Origin: Sulfurospirillum sp036802865
Lineage (GTDB): Bacteria; Campylobacterota; Campylobacteria; Campylobacterales; Sulfurospirillaceae
Reading direction: 5' to 3'
Length of the DNA stretch: 64,000 bases
Assembly: GCF_036802865.1 (NCBI RefSeq)
Contig: NZ_DAIRVK010000002.1
Span: forward strand, 372,001-436,000
Under the pieces are notes generated by a model, which was given only the letters and a program-made list of their open reading frames with translations, made no database searches and had not been told where the DNA came from. Position 1 is the first letter of the stretch, and each line of letters starts with the position of its first letter. Position numbers and translations under genes: made by a program. Shown here in pieces: positions 1-8,322 of this stretch.

Positions 1-453
1 GAAGCTTCCAAAACACAGATCGAAGCGGTTTTAAATGAGATGACACTTCGCTCTTCCATTGATGGTGTGGTCGTGGAAAAGATAGCCAACCAAGGAGAAG
101 TCATAGGAGCTGGAAGTGTTGTGGCAACCTTGCTTGATCCAAACTCGCTTTACCTTAAAATCTTTGTTGACACCAAACAAAATGGAAATCTCCAAGTAGG
201 AAATGATGCGGTTATCTTTTTAGATGGAAGACCCAATGAGCCTATCCCAGCAAAAGTCGTGCGCATCGAGCAAAAAGCAGAGTTTACGCCTAAAGAGGTG
301 AGTGTTCCCAGTGATCGCATTCAGAGAGTTTTTGCTTTACATGTAAAGCCACTCTCTCCTCAGCCAACCCTAAAACTGGGCATACCTGCTGTGGGTGTTG
401 TCTCAATGGATGGCAAAGGTTTGCCGAAGAGTTTAAAAAACGTTCCTGAATGA
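1..453 (+). CDS. HlyD/RND-type membrane fusion (adaptor) protein, C-terminal part
   Basis: The reading frame is open from base 1, so the gene starts before the window; the first in-frame ATG at 40 is internal. The visible ~150 residues hold the end of the helical hairpin, then a lipoyl/barrel segment (SSIDGVVVEKIANQGEVIGAG) and a beta-barrel tail typical of HlyD/AcrA-type periplasmic adaptors. Its stop is 8 bases before the ABC ATPase, so it very probably forms the periplasmic arm of the exporter encoded downstream (compare the YbhG-YbhFSR arrangement). Substrate unknown. Confidence 0.85.
   Translation, partial: EASKTQIEAVLNEMTLRSSIDGVVVEKIANQGEVIGAGSVVATLLDPNSLYLKIFVDTKQNGNLQVGNDAVIFLDGRPNEPIPAKVVRIEQKAEFTPKEVSVPSDRIQRVFALHVKPLSPQPTLKLGIPAVGVVSMDGKGLPKSLKNVPE
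337..346. repeat. TTACATGTAA palindrome inside the adaptor gene
   Basis: Perfect copy (12-bp palindrome 336-347); in frame it encodes Leu-His-Val. Confidence 0.7.
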
Positions 454-460
454 GCACATC

Positions 461-2074
461 ATGGAATTAATCGTTGAGAATGTCCGTGTTTACCATAAAA
501 AAAGCCTTGGAATTGCTGGGGCTAGTTTATCGGCAAATGAGGGCGAAATCATCGGCTTTATTGGCGCAGATGGAGCAGGAAAAAGCTCTCTAATTCACGC
601 CATAGCAGGCGTCATTCCTTTTGAGGGGAATGTCACGTTTAATGGTTTGATGTATCATTCTCCTAAAGAGGCTGAGTCGCTTAAGCCTTCCATCGGTCTT
701 ATGCCTCAAGGCATTGGTTTGGTACTTTATGATCTACTCACCGTCGATGAACACTTACGTTTCTTTGCCAATATTCATAACATCAAACAAGATGCCACGT
801 TTGAAGCATATAAACTTCGCCTCTTAAAAATGGCAGGACTGGATGCCTTTCAAGACCGTCAAGCGGGAAAGCTTAGTGGGGGCATGATGCAAAAACTCTC
901 CCTCATCTGCACGCTGTTACACCGTCCTAAACTTTTATTGCTCGATGAGCCTACTACGGGCGTTGATCCGCTGAGTCGCATAGAATTGTGGGAAATCCTC
1001 GATGAAATTCGAAAGTCTGAAGGAACCATTTCGATCATTAGCACAGCCTACATGCAAGAAGCCGCAAAGATGGATAAAATTTTACTTTTTGATGAGCAAG
1101 AGATCATTGCGCAAGGTACTTCGAGTGAATTGATTGACTCTGTTCGTGCCATGAGCTATGTCGAAGGGGTTAAAACGCAAGAGCCGTGTATTCGAACGCT
1201 TCATGCGACCTATTGCCTTTCGCCTTTAGAAGTGGAGCATGCAGAGCCAAGCCTTGAAGCACTCTTTTTTGTCAATGCCCTTCAAAAAGGTAGAAAAATG
1301 CCTCTCATTGAGATTACCAACAAAGAGCAAACCATTGAATTGCCCGATGTTGTTATGGAATCCAAAGGGCTTACCAAAGTTTTTGGCAGTTTCATTGCCA
1401 ATGAAAATGTCGATATGACACTGCACAAAGGCGAAATTTTAGGGCTTTTAGGAGCCAATGGTGCAGGGAAAACAACGTTTATCAAGATGCTTTTAGGACT
1501 TTACCCCATTGATGGGGGAGAACTCACACTGCTTGGAAAATCCATTCAAACACAAGTTGACCGCCAAGCGCTTAAAGCGAGCATCGGTTATGTGAGCCAG
1601 CACTTTGCGCTTTACAATGACATGAGTGTCGAGGAAAATCTGCTGTATGCCGCTTCTATGCGGGGAATTGCGAGGGATGTGGCAAAGAGTCGCATCGCTC
1701 GTTATGCCCTAGAATTGGGCTTTGATGAATACCTAAATGCAATGCCTCAAGAGCTACCACTGGGAATCAATCAGCGTTTTTCACTGGCGTCTGCACTGTT
1801 GCATGAGCCTGTCATTTTGTTTTTGGATGAGCCAACCTCGGGCGTGGATGCCATCGCACGAGCCAAATTTTGGGAGCTTCTCAAAGCCCTAAAAGAGCGT
1901 TGGGAAATTGCTATCTTAATTACCACACACTACATGAGTGAAGCAGAGTTTTGCGATCGTGTAGTACTTTTGCGACAAGGAAAAAAGATCGCTGATCATA
2001 CCATCGCAGAGTTTTATGCAAAACATCCTAAAGCGCAAAGTTTTGAAGAGATTTTCTTGGAGTACTACCGATGA
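461..2074 (+). CDS. ABC exporter ATPase with two fused nucleotide-binding domains (YbhF-like)
   Basis: This cytoplasmic ATPase carries two ABC domains in one chain of 537 aa. The first has Walker A GADGAGKSS near residue 35, the signature LSGGMMQ near 138 and Walker B LLLLDEPTTGVDP near 159. The second has Walker A GANGAGKTT near 330 and Walker B ILFLDEPTSGVD near 452, but its signature region reads LPLGINQR instead of LSGGQ, so the two sites are unlikely to be equal. The stop overlaps the start of the next permease by 4 bases, showing translational coupling. It should energise export through the two ABC-2 permeases that follow. Confidence 0.93.
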   Translation: MELIVENVRVYHKKSLGIAGASLSANEGEIIGFIGADGAGKSSLIHAIAGVIPFEGNVTFNGLMYHSPKEAESLKPSIGLMPQGIGLVLYDLLTVDEHLRFFANIHNIKQDATFEAYKLRLLKMAGLDAFQDRQAGKLSGGMMQKLSLICTLLHRPKLLLLDEPTTGVDPLSRIELWEILDEIRKSEGTISIISTAYMQEAAKMDKILLFDEQEIIAQGTSSELIDSVRAMSYVEGVKTQEPCIRTLHATYCLSPLEVEHAEPSLEALFFVNALQKGRKMPLIEITNKEQTIELPDVVMESKGLTKVFGSFIANENVDMTLHKGEILGLLGANGAGKTTFIKMLLGLYPIDGGELTLLGKSIQTQVDRQALKASIGYVSQHFALYNDMSVEENLLYAASMRGIARDVAKSRIARYALELGFDEYLNAMPQELPLGINQRFSLASALLHEPVILFLDEPTSGVDAIARAKFWELLKALKERWEIAILITTHYMSEAEFCDRVVLLRQGKKIADHTIAEFYAKHPKAQSFEEIFLEYYR

Positions 2075-3189
2075 AACTGGGTGTCGTTAAAGCGTATGTG
2101 CTCAAAGAACTCACGGAGATTATAAGATCACGGCTTATCATCATGGTTTATTTGATGCCAACGATGGTGTTAGTGCTCTTTGGCTATGGCATACGCATGG
2201 AAGTCACAGGAGCACGTACGCTTATTATCGACAACGACCAGAGCCATTATTCACAGCTTCTTGTGAGTAAGTTTGAACACTCTAAATATTTTGATGCAAC
2301 CATCGAAAAACGAGGCGAAGCTAAGGCTCTTGATGAAATTCACAAAGCCAAAAGTGACATACTCATCATCATTCCTGAAAGTTTTGAAAAACGACTTTTG
2401 CATGGACAATCGACACAAATAGGTGTTTTTGTCGATGCTGCGTTTCCGATGCGAGGCTCAACGATGGAGAGCTACGTTAAAGGTGTTGTACTAGATGCCG
2501 CCAGTCAAATGTTGGAGCGCTTGGGTGGCAATGCTCCAACGATTAGTATTAACCAGAGAACACTCTTTAACCAAGCGATGCGCGATGAAGATGCCATCGT
2601 TCCAGGGCTTATCGGGCTTGTCATGCTCATTGCACCGGCTATTTTAGCCGCCCTTTTGATCGTTAAAGAGAAAGAGAGAGGTACCATCTTTAACTTTTAC
2701 GCATCACCTGTTTCTAAAAGTGAGTTTATCGCCGCTAAGCTCATTCCTGTTTTTTTACTGCACTCGATCAATATTTTCATCCTCTTTCTTTGGGCAACGT
2801 ACCTGTTTGAAGTGCCATTTAGAGGCAGTTTTTTGCTCTATTGGCTTACTTCTGAGCTTTATTTGGTCATTAGTCTCTCCATCGGTATGCTTATCTCCAT
2901 CATCACGCGTACGCAAATCGTAGCGGTGGTTTTAACGGTTATTGTGACGATCATTCCTGGGTTTTTGTATTCAGGTATTTTGATGCCGATCTCTTCAATG
3001 ATCGGTGTTTCACGCTATGAAGCGCACATTTTCCCTGTTATGTACTACAACCACATTCTTTACGATGTTTTTTTGGTGGGTGAGGGGTTGGCTTCGTCTA
3101 AAACAGTGACGTACATTTTCATCTTGGCATTGTACGCTTTTAGTATGCTCACCCTTGGCAGTTTCTTGCTTAAAAAGGAGCTACGATGA
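2071..3189 (+). CDS. ABC-2 type exporter permease (YbhS/YbhR-like), first of two
   Basis: Inner-membrane permease of 372 aa. An N-terminal membrane segment (around residues 22-42) is followed by a large periplasmic loop, then five to six hydrophobic segments from about residue 180 to the end, as usual for ABC2_membrane_3 proteins. The conserved KEKERGT motif sits after the second membrane segment. It overlaps the ATPase gene by 4 bases and the second permease by 4 bases, so the two permeases probably form a heterodimer with the fused ATPase. Substrate unknown; drugs or envelope compounds are typical of the family. Confidence 0.9.
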   Translation: MKLGVVKAYVLKELTEIIRSRLIIMVYLMPTMVLVLFGYGIRMEVTGARTLIIDNDQSHYSQLLVSKFEHSKYFDATIEKRGEAKALDEIHKAKSDILIIIPESFEKRLLHGQSTQIGVFVDAAFPMRGSTMESYVKGVVLDAASQMLERLGGNAPTISINQRTLFNQAMRDEDAIVPGLIGLVMLIAPAILAALLIVKEKERGTIFNFYASPVSKSEFIAAKLIPVFLLHSINIFILFLWATYLFEVPFRGSFLLYWLTSELYLVISLSIGMLISIITRTQIVAVVLTVIVTIIPGFLYSGILMPISSMIGVSRYEAHIFPVMYYNHILYDVFLVGEGLASSKTVTYIFILALYAFSMLTLGSFLLKKELR

Positions 3190-4265
3190 AGGTTTTTTGG
3201 GCAGTTGTGGGAAAAGAGTTGCTGAGCTTCATACGCTCATGGCAGTTGGTTTTTGTTGTGCTCTATGCCTTTAGTTTTGAAGTGTACATCGCAGGCAGTG
3301 GCATCGAGCTAAAACCTCGTAATATCGCCGTTGGTTACATTGATAGTAGTGGAGGAGGGCTGAGCCAGAAGTTTTTGAGCTACTTCCATGCCCCTGAGTT
3401 TTTAGAGCCTGTTTTATTTGAGTCGCAAGAAAAACTCTCTCAAGCGGTGTTTGATAAAGAGATTATGGTGGGGTTAGTATTTGATGATGCTTTTGAGCAA
3501 AGTTTTCGTAAAAATCATCATACAACACTGCATGTTCTACTCGATGCAACCGCAGCGTCACAAGCGTTTACGGCACTGAGTTACTTGCAAAACATAGCGA
3601 TCAATTTTACAGCGCGGACTTTTCCAGTAGACCTTGTAACGCATAAACTCTTTAATGAAAACGCGGACAATCATACTTTTATGGCACTCACTGAACTGCT
3701 CTCCATCACAACACTTTTGTCAGTCATTTTAACCGCCGTTGTGTTTGTGAAAGAGAAAGAAGAGGGGACGTGGGACATTATGCTTTTGATGCCTGTGAAT
3801 GCAAAAATCATCATTTTAGCCAAGTCTTTTTCTCAGGTGATTATTGTGATGGTTGGTATCGTCATTTCGGTGGGATTTGTGATATTTGGTATTTTTAATA
3901 CACCGATTAATGGTTCATTTTTCGCTTTTTTATTGTTGAGTTTCCTCTATGCTTTTACAGGTGCTGGCATTGGGCTTTTCATAGCGGCAATTGCCAAAGA
4001 TGTGATGCAAGTAGCACAGCTCTCCATCGTCATTATGTTGCCACTCATCTTTCTCAGTGGTGCGTGGACGCCTATATATGCGATGCATCCGTGGTTGCAG
4101 ACATTTTCGCTTATTTCGCCTTTGCGTTATTACATTGAAGGAACAGAGAGTATTTTTTTTCGTGGAACGCCTTTTTTAGAGCTTTATCCCTACTTTTTAG
4201 GGGTAACATTGGTGGGGAGTGTGGTGTATATGGTAGGATTTCGTAAAATAGGGCGATTATTTTAG
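3186..4265 (+). CDS. ABC-2 type exporter permease, second of two
   Basis: A 359-aa inner-membrane protein with the same plan as its neighbour: one N-terminal membrane segment, a periplasmic loop and a C-terminal block of hydrophobic helices after a KEKEEGTWD motif (around residue 195). It is the last gene of the adaptor-ATPase-permease-permease operon. A weak hairpin follows at 4281-4305. Confidence 0.9.
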   Translation: MKVFWAVVGKELLSFIRSWQLVFVVLYAFSFEVYIAGSGIELKPRNIAVGYIDSSGGGLSQKFLSYFHAPEFLEPVLFESQEKLSQAVFDKEIMVGLVFDDAFEQSFRKNHHTTLHVLLDATAASQAFTALSYLQNIAINFTARTFPVDLVTHKLFNENADNHTFMALTELLSITTLLSVILTAVVFVKEKEEGTWDIMLLMPVNAKIIILAKSFSQVIIVMVGIVISVGFVIFGIFNTPINGSFFAFLLLSFLYAFTGAGIGLFIAAIAKDVMQVAQLSIVIMLPLIFLSGAWTPIYAMHPWLQTFSLISPLRYYIEGTESIFFRGTPFLELYPYFLGVTLVGSVVYMVGFRKIGRLF

Positions 4266-4280
4266 TATCAATTTTAACAC

Positions 4281-4305
4281 GCCATTTGGGCAAAGCTCAA
4301 ATGGC
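4281..4305 (+). terminator. weak hairpin after the ABC exporter operon
   Basis: GCCATTTG and CAAATGGC form an 8-bp stem around a 9-nt loop, 15 bases after the permease stop. No run of T follows, so termination here is only possible. It abuts a dispersed repeat unit (4304-4350). Confidence 0.4.
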
Positions 4306-4350
4306 TACGTTACACTGGGTGCTGAAGCTTGCCAATTATATTGGCAGAAT
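4304..4350 (+). repeat. dispersed intergenic repeat, copy 1
   Basis: It starts GCTACGTTA, contains AAGCTTGCCAAT and ends ATTGGCAGAAT; the GCCAAT/ATTGGC ends of the last part can pair. A similar unit lies at 48653-48702, and a more diverged one in inverse orientation near 14044-14090. All three are outside genes. Confidence 0.5.
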
Positions 4351-4364
4351 TGCTTGATACGTTT

Positions 4365-4374
4365 TTACATGTAA
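4365..4374. repeat. TTACATGTAA palindrome, intergenic
   Basis: Perfect copy between the convergent ABC exporter and marC genes, just past the marC stop. Confidence 0.7.
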
Positions 4375-4376
4375 GA

Positions 4377-4982
4377 TTAATGTAAAAAGTTTTTAATGCC
4401 AGTAAAGATGAGTTGAGCCGAAAGTGCCGATAGCACAAGTCCTGTCACTTTACTAAAAACAACGAGTCCTGTACGACCAATAAGTCTCTCGATGTGACCT
4501 GAAAGATACAGCAATAATCCAATACTAAAGATAGCCGATAAAAGTGCGCTGGATCCTAGCATTAAGTCTTCAAGACCATCCATATCAGCACCCATAACCA
4601 TCAAAGCTCCTACGGTTCCAGGTCCTACGGTGACAGGAATCGCCAAAGGTACAACGGCATGTTTTAAGATATCTGTTTTACATGTAGGCTCAGCGTTGAT
4701 ATCTTTTTGAACTAAATCAACAGCTGTTAAAAACAAAAGTGCTCCTGCTCCGATACGAAACGCATCAAGGGTGATACCAAAGAGTTCAAAAATGTATTTT
4801 CCAAAAAAGAGAATAATCAAACACGTAATAGATATTGCAAGGGTTACTTTGATCGCAAGACGCTTTTTGTCGCTTTCATCAATACCTTTGGTCATTGATA
4901 AAAAGATAGTCGTAACAAAAAAAGGCGTCATAATGAAAAAGAATTTCACATAAATCGCAAAAAAAGCAGAAAGATGAATCAT
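4377..4982 (-). CDS. MarC family (UPF0056) integral membrane protein
   Basis: A 201-aa protein made almost entirely of hydrophobic helices (about six), with the family's PLAIPVTVGPGT segment near residue 113. The family was once linked to multidrug resistance but its function is not settled. The ATG at 4982 is preceded by AAGGAG at good spacing, and a TATAAT box lies upstream (complement of 5007-5012). It is monocistronic, convergent with the ABC exporter genes. Confidence 0.88.
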   Translation of the reverse strand: MIHLSAFFAIYVKFFFIMTPFFVTTIFLSMTKGIDESDKKRLAIKVTLAISITCLIILFFGKYIFELFGITLDAFRIGAGALLFLTAVDLVQKDINAEPTCKTDILKHAVVPLAIPVTVGPGTVGALMVMGADMDGLEDLMLGSSALLSAIFSIGLLLYLSGHIERLIGRTGLVVFSKVTGLVLSALSAQLIFTGIKNFLH

Positions 4983-5006
4983 AGTGTCTCCTTAAAAAGA
5001 GTTGGC

Positions 5007-5012
5007 ATTATA
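5007..5012 (-). promoter_or_regulatory. -10 box of marC
   Basis: The complement reads TATAAT, 25 bases before the marC start codon, in the short gap shared with the divergent gene at 5048. Campylobacterota sigma-70 promoters often show only a clear -10 element, which fits. Confidence 0.5.
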
Positions 5013-5047
5013 GCACTTTTTCAGTTGCGCTTTGGCAGAATTGAGTT

Positions 5048-5653
5048 ATGAAAAAAGAGATACTTTACCTAACCGAATACTTAGCAAAAAGTGAAGGCGA
5101 GCAAGAACGCATTTTTTATGCATTGCTCATGCAAAACCTTGCTTCACAAGAACTGTACACTCCCACGAAGTTTACACAAGCACAGATTGAGACGTTAATG
5201 TCCCGGCAAGGGTTTTCTCCTCCATCTGGTTTTATTGAAGGAACGAAAGCACTGGATGCTGCTTTTGAGTCTGCTCTTCCTGCTCCATTACAAGAAGCCA
5301 AAAAAAGCCTCTTTATGACACTTCTAAATGTCAATTTTCCTAAAAAGAAGGGGTTTTTGAGTGTTTCATTAGAGCTGTTTCTTTCTCAATTAGAGCCTGT
5401 AGAAAAAAGTATTTATGAGAATCTTTTGGCTTATGTGGCAGGACTAAACCGTGCACTTGCGCTCTTTTTTATTTTAGGAAAGGAAGATACACAAAACTTT
5501 GCACCTGAGCGATTGATTGCCTTTGGAGAGTCGTTACACGATAAGCTATTAGAATTTCTTTTTAACGAAGAGGAAAAAGCACTTTTAAGTCAAGGACTTA
5601 AAGAGTTACTGGGTGTTTACCTCAGTCTTTATGGTAAATATCTTTACATGTAA
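5048..5653 (+). CDS. conserved-type protein of unknown function, 201 aa
   Basis: I do not recognise a domain. The protein is soluble-looking, rich in Leu, Glu and Lys and probably all helical, with no signal peptide and no membrane segment. It ends in KYLYM followed by TAA, and the last codons are part of a perfect TTTACATGTAAA palindrome. The next gene, a DUF1847 protein, begins 11 bases later, so the two are probably co-transcribed. Confidence 0.7.
   Translation: MKKEILYLTEYLAKSEGEQERIFYALLMQNLASQELYTPTKFTQAQIETLMSRQGFSPPSGFIEGTKALDAAFESALPAPLQEAKKSLFMTLLNVNFPKKKGFLSVSLELFLSQLEPVEKSIYENLLAYVAGLNRALALFFILGKEDTQNFAPERLIAFGESLHDKLLEFLFNEEEKALLSQGLKELLGVYLSLYGKYLYM
5644..5653. repeat. TTACATGTAA palindrome at a gene end
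   Basis: Perfect copy (12-bp palindrome over 5643-5654) that contains the stop codon of the 201-aa unknown protein. Confidence 0.7.
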
Positions 5654-5664
5654 AAAGGATTGTG

Positions 5665-6324
5665 ATGAGCGAAGCAGAAAACGAACTCAGTTGTGCAGAA
5701 TGTGGAACACTGAACTGTCATAAACACGAAAGCCGTTACCCTAAGTTTTGTTTAACGACCAATGTTGATGAAAAGATGTTGGAAGAGTCTTTGGAATGCT
5801 ATAAAGACGAAGAGGGTATTGATCGTAAAATCGCAATGGCAGCAGCTGACATTGAAGGTGAGTACTATGGAAAACTCACACGTGTTGAAGAGATACTTGC
5901 TTTTGCAAGACGGATTGGTGCTAAAAAGATTGGTATAGCTTCGTGTGTTGGATTAGCGGCTGAGTCTAAAGTCTTTGCAGAAATTCTCAAAGTTAATGGC
6001 TTTGATGTTTTCATGGCAATCTGTAAAGTAGGCTCACGCGATAAATGCGAAATTGGACTCACAGAAGAGCAAAAAATCCGCCCCAATACGTTTGAGCCAA
6101 TGTGCAATCCTGTGCTTCAAGCCAAGTATCTAAACCGTGCTCAAACCGATCTCAATGTCATTATGGGATTGTGTGTCGGACATGACTCACTTTTTATCAA
6201 ATACGCGCAAGCCACCACAACATACCTTGTGGTAAAAGACCGTGTTTTGGGGCATAATCCTGTTGTAGCACTTTATACAACAGGCTCTTATTATAAAAAA
6301 CTTTTAAGCCCAAAAGAGTACTAA
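5665..6324 (+). CDS. DUF1847 metal-binding protein
   Basis: A 219-aa soluble protein whose N-terminus carries a cysteine cluster CAECGTLNC with a following His and a further Cys (residues about 10-30), then Cys-containing motifs IASCVGLA, EPMCNPV and MGLCVGHDS in the rest, the pattern of the DUF1847 family, probably metal or Fe-S binding. Function unknown. I place the start at ATG 5665 rather than GTG 5662, because the AAGGA at 5655-5659 is too close to the GTG. Confidence 0.8.
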   Translation: MSEAENELSCAECGTLNCHKHESRYPKFCLTTNVDEKMLEESLECYKDEEGIDRKIAMAAADIEGEYYGKLTRVEEILAFARRIGAKKIGIASCVGLAAESKVFAEILKVNGFDVFMAICKVGSRDKCEIGLTEEQKIRPNTFEPMCNPVLQAKYLNRAQTDLNVIMGLCVGHDSLFIKYAQATTTYLVVKDRVLGHNPVVALYTTGSYYKKLLSPKEY

Positions 6325-6329
6325 TCGGT

Positions 6330-6335
6330 TATAAT
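6330..6335 (+). promoter_or_regulatory. -10 box of the sensor diguanylate cyclase
   Basis: TATAAT, 31 bases before the GTG start at 6367 and just after the DUF1847 stop. No clear -35 element is visible. Confidence 0.5.
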
Positions 6336-6366
6336 AGTTCTAAATCATAGAAAACAGAGGGTAAAT

Positions 6367-7737
6367 GTGCTCATAAAACTTTGGTTAGTGCTACTTGTAT
6401 TGATACCATATTCTCTTTTTTGCATTGAGTTATCGACAGATGAAAAAGTCTATTTAGAAAAATTAGGCACCATAAAAGTTTGCGTTGATCCTGATTGGGA
6501 ACCTTTTGAAATGATGGATAAAAAAGGTAATTATACAGGTATAGGTGCTGATCTTTTACGCTTAGTTAGCAAACGAATAGGGTTAAGTGTTGAGATAGTA
6601 CCAACCAAAGATTGGGATGAAAGTGTCGCGTACTCAAAAGCAGGCAAATGCCAAATTATCAGTTTCCTCAATCAATCACCTTACCGTGATACATGGCTAT
6701 TGTTTACCAAACCCCATTTTAGTGACCCCAATGTCTTTATTACAAGGGAAGAACACCCTTTTATTGGTGATCCTAGAGATTTGATACATGAAAGTATTGT
6801 CTTTCCTGTTGGCACTGCAATGGAAGAGTTTGTCCGAAGTGAATACCCAAATCTCAAAATCATGACCACGGCATCTGAAACAGATGCTTTTAAATTTGTT
6901 TCAGAGAAAAAAGCAGACATCACAATGCGCTCTTTGATCGTTGCTGCGTATACGCTTAAAAAAGAGGGCATGTTTAATCTCAAAATTGCAGGGCAATTAC
7001 CTGATTATACCAACCAATTGCGTATAGGTGTCATCAAAAGTGAGCCGATGTTGCGTGATATTTTGAATAAAGGTGTTGATACCATTAGTGCAGAAGATCG
7101 AGCTTCTATTGTCAATAAATATGTTTCCATCAAAGCGCAAACAGCCTACGACTATGACTTAATTCTCAAAGTTTTTTTTGTTTTCCTTATGGTAGGACTA
7201 TTGCTTTTGTGGCGTTATTATAAGCTTAGAAAGTACAATAAAGAGTTATTGTATCTCTCTGAAACCGATATTTTAACTAAAATTTATAACCGAACTAAGA
7301 TTGAAAAAGAGCTTGTAACTCACGTAGAACATGCCAAGCAAATGAAAAAGAATTTTTCTATTTTGCTTATTGACCTTGATTTTTTCAAGGTAGTGAATGA
7401 TACGTTTGGTCATCCTGTTGGTGATCAAGTTTTGATCGAAATGGCGCAGCTTATTAAAGAGAGTATTCGCCATGATGATCTACTTGGGCGTTGGGGCGGC
7501 GAAGAGTTTTTAATTCTTTGTCCTAATAGTACGCGAGAAGATGCTTACAAAGTGGCTGAACGTATTCAAGAAAAACTCAAAAGTGCAGTATTTTCTACAC
7601 AGCAACGTCAGAGTGTAAGTATTGGAGGTGAGTCAATGAATCTTGATGATACGTCTTATACACTTATTTCACGTGCAGACATGGCACTGTATAAAGCTAA
7701 AAATGCAGGTCGGGATACTATATGTTTTTTTGAGTGA
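6367..7737 (+). CDS. diguanylate cyclase with periplasmic solute-binding sensor domain
   Basis: A 456-aa membrane-bound signalling protein. Residues 1-18 form a signal/anchor segment. Residues ~25-245 are a family-3 solute-binding domain (CVDPDWEPFEMMDKKG near 38). One membrane helix spans about 260-280, and a GGDEF domain follows from ~290 to the end. The active site GGEEF is intact. An RHDD sits exactly five residues before it, which is the RxxD product-inhibition site. It should make c-di-GMP from two GTP in response to an amino-acid-like ligand in the periplasm. The start is GTG; the upstream ATG at 6365 is out of frame. Confidence 0.92.
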   Translation: MLIKLWLVLLVLIPYSLFCIELSTDEKVYLEKLGTIKVCVDPDWEPFEMMDKKGNYTGIGADLLRLVSKRIGLSVEIVPTKDWDESVAYSKAGKCQIISFLNQSPYRDTWLLFTKPHFSDPNVFITREEHPFIGDPRDLIHESIVFPVGTAMEEFVRSEYPNLKIMTTASETDAFKFVSEKKADITMRSLIVAAYTLKKEGMFNLKIAGQLPDYTNQLRIGVIKSEPMLRDILNKGVDTISAEDRASIVNKYVSIKAQTAYDYDLILKVFFVFLMVGLLLLWRYYKLRKYNKELLYLSETDILTKIYNRTKIEKELVTHVEHAKQMKKNFSILLIDLDFFKVVNDTFGHPVGDQVLIEMAQLIKESIRHDDLLGRWGGEEFLILCPNSTREDAYKVAERIQEKLKSAVFSTQQRQSVSIGGESMNLDDTSYTLISRADMALYKAKNAGRDTICFFE

Positions 7738-7901
7738 TTCATTTTTTCCGCTACAAAACCTCAGGATCTTTCATTATATATTTATTTATATAATGCTTAA
7801 TATAATATAAAAAAATATATTTTGGTCATTCATTCTTTACCAATTTTAAGATATGCTAAAGTTGCATATGACTACAATACTCCCGTTGTTCATGATATTA
7901 T

Positions 7902-7916
7902 GCTTACGTGGTAAGC
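7902..7916. promoter_or_regulatory. inverted repeat upstream of the fdh operon, possible operator
   Basis: GCTTAC and GTAAGC flank a GTG loop, about 190 bases before the first operon start. No known regulator site is recognised; the operator role is inferred from position only. Confidence 0.3.
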
Positions 7917-8080
7917 CTACATACGTATCGTGAGGGATATATTTTCTTAAAATTATATAGACTTCATTACTATACCTCTATGTCTTTCTTCTTCAATTAA
8001 CAACATTTTGTATGCATAAAACGTTCATTGGTGGTCAATGATACATTACCGTTTTTATGCTATGTCTACATGGAATTATT

Positions 8081-8090
8081 TTACATGTAA
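8081..8090. repeat. TTACATGTAA palindrome upstream of the fdh operon
   Basis: Perfect copy (12-bp palindrome 8080-8091), about 10 bases before the AGGAGG ribosome-binding site of the Tat protein gene. Confidence 0.7.
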
Positions 8091-8109
8091 AAAGATGCAG
8101 GAGGAAATC

Positions 8110-8313
8110 GTGCAAGATCAAAGAAGGAGTTTTCTTAAAAAAACTCTAGGAGCGAGTGCTGTAGTAGCCACTGTTGGCGTTAGTGCCATTGCAAGTGACA
8201 AAGGTGTGCAAACAGCTGGAAGTAACGGTGTTGTCAAGGGAAAATCGAAGAAAAAAGAGATTCTCTATAAAAAAACAGCCAATTGGGACGCGTATTATCA
8301 CGCGGCAGTTTAA
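8110..8313 (+). CDS. small Tat-signal protein of the formate dehydrogenase operon
   Basis: A 67-aa protein that starts at GTG 8110 behind a strong AGGAGG; the longer frame from 8038 would have no such site and would bury the signal. The N-terminus reads QRRSFLKK followed by a hydrophobic stretch, a twin-arginine signal, and the rest is a short basic tail. Such small Tat proteins regularly precede fdhA in Campylobacterota and relatives (formate dehydrogenase region TAT target family). It is likely an accessory or small subunit of the enzyme; its exact role is not known to me. Confidence 0.8.
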   Translation: MQDQRRSFLKKTLGASAVVATVGVSAIASDKGVQTAGSNGVVKGKSKKKEILYKKTANWDAYYHAAV

Positions 8314-8322
8314 GGAGGCATT

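Larger units (their letters stand above)
7738..8109 (+). other. 372-bp AT-rich leader before the formate dehydrogenase operon
   Basis: I see no gene here. The first part (about 7765-7850) is almost pure A/T with long runs of TATATA-like sequence. A 6-bp stem GCTTAC/GTAAGC with a 3-nt loop lies at 7902-7916 and an ATACGTAT palindrome at 7923-7930; either could be an operator. A TTACATGTAA palindrome sits at 8081-8090, just before the ribosome-binding site of the first operon gene. The frame is open from ATG 8038, but the good Shine-Dalgarno points to GTG 8110. Confidence 0.5.

Noticed and set aside
8038..8109. Longer N-terminus for the small Tat protein from ATG 8038
   Set aside because: No ribosome-binding site there; AGGAGG before GTG 8110 places the twin-arginine motif at the correct N-terminal position.
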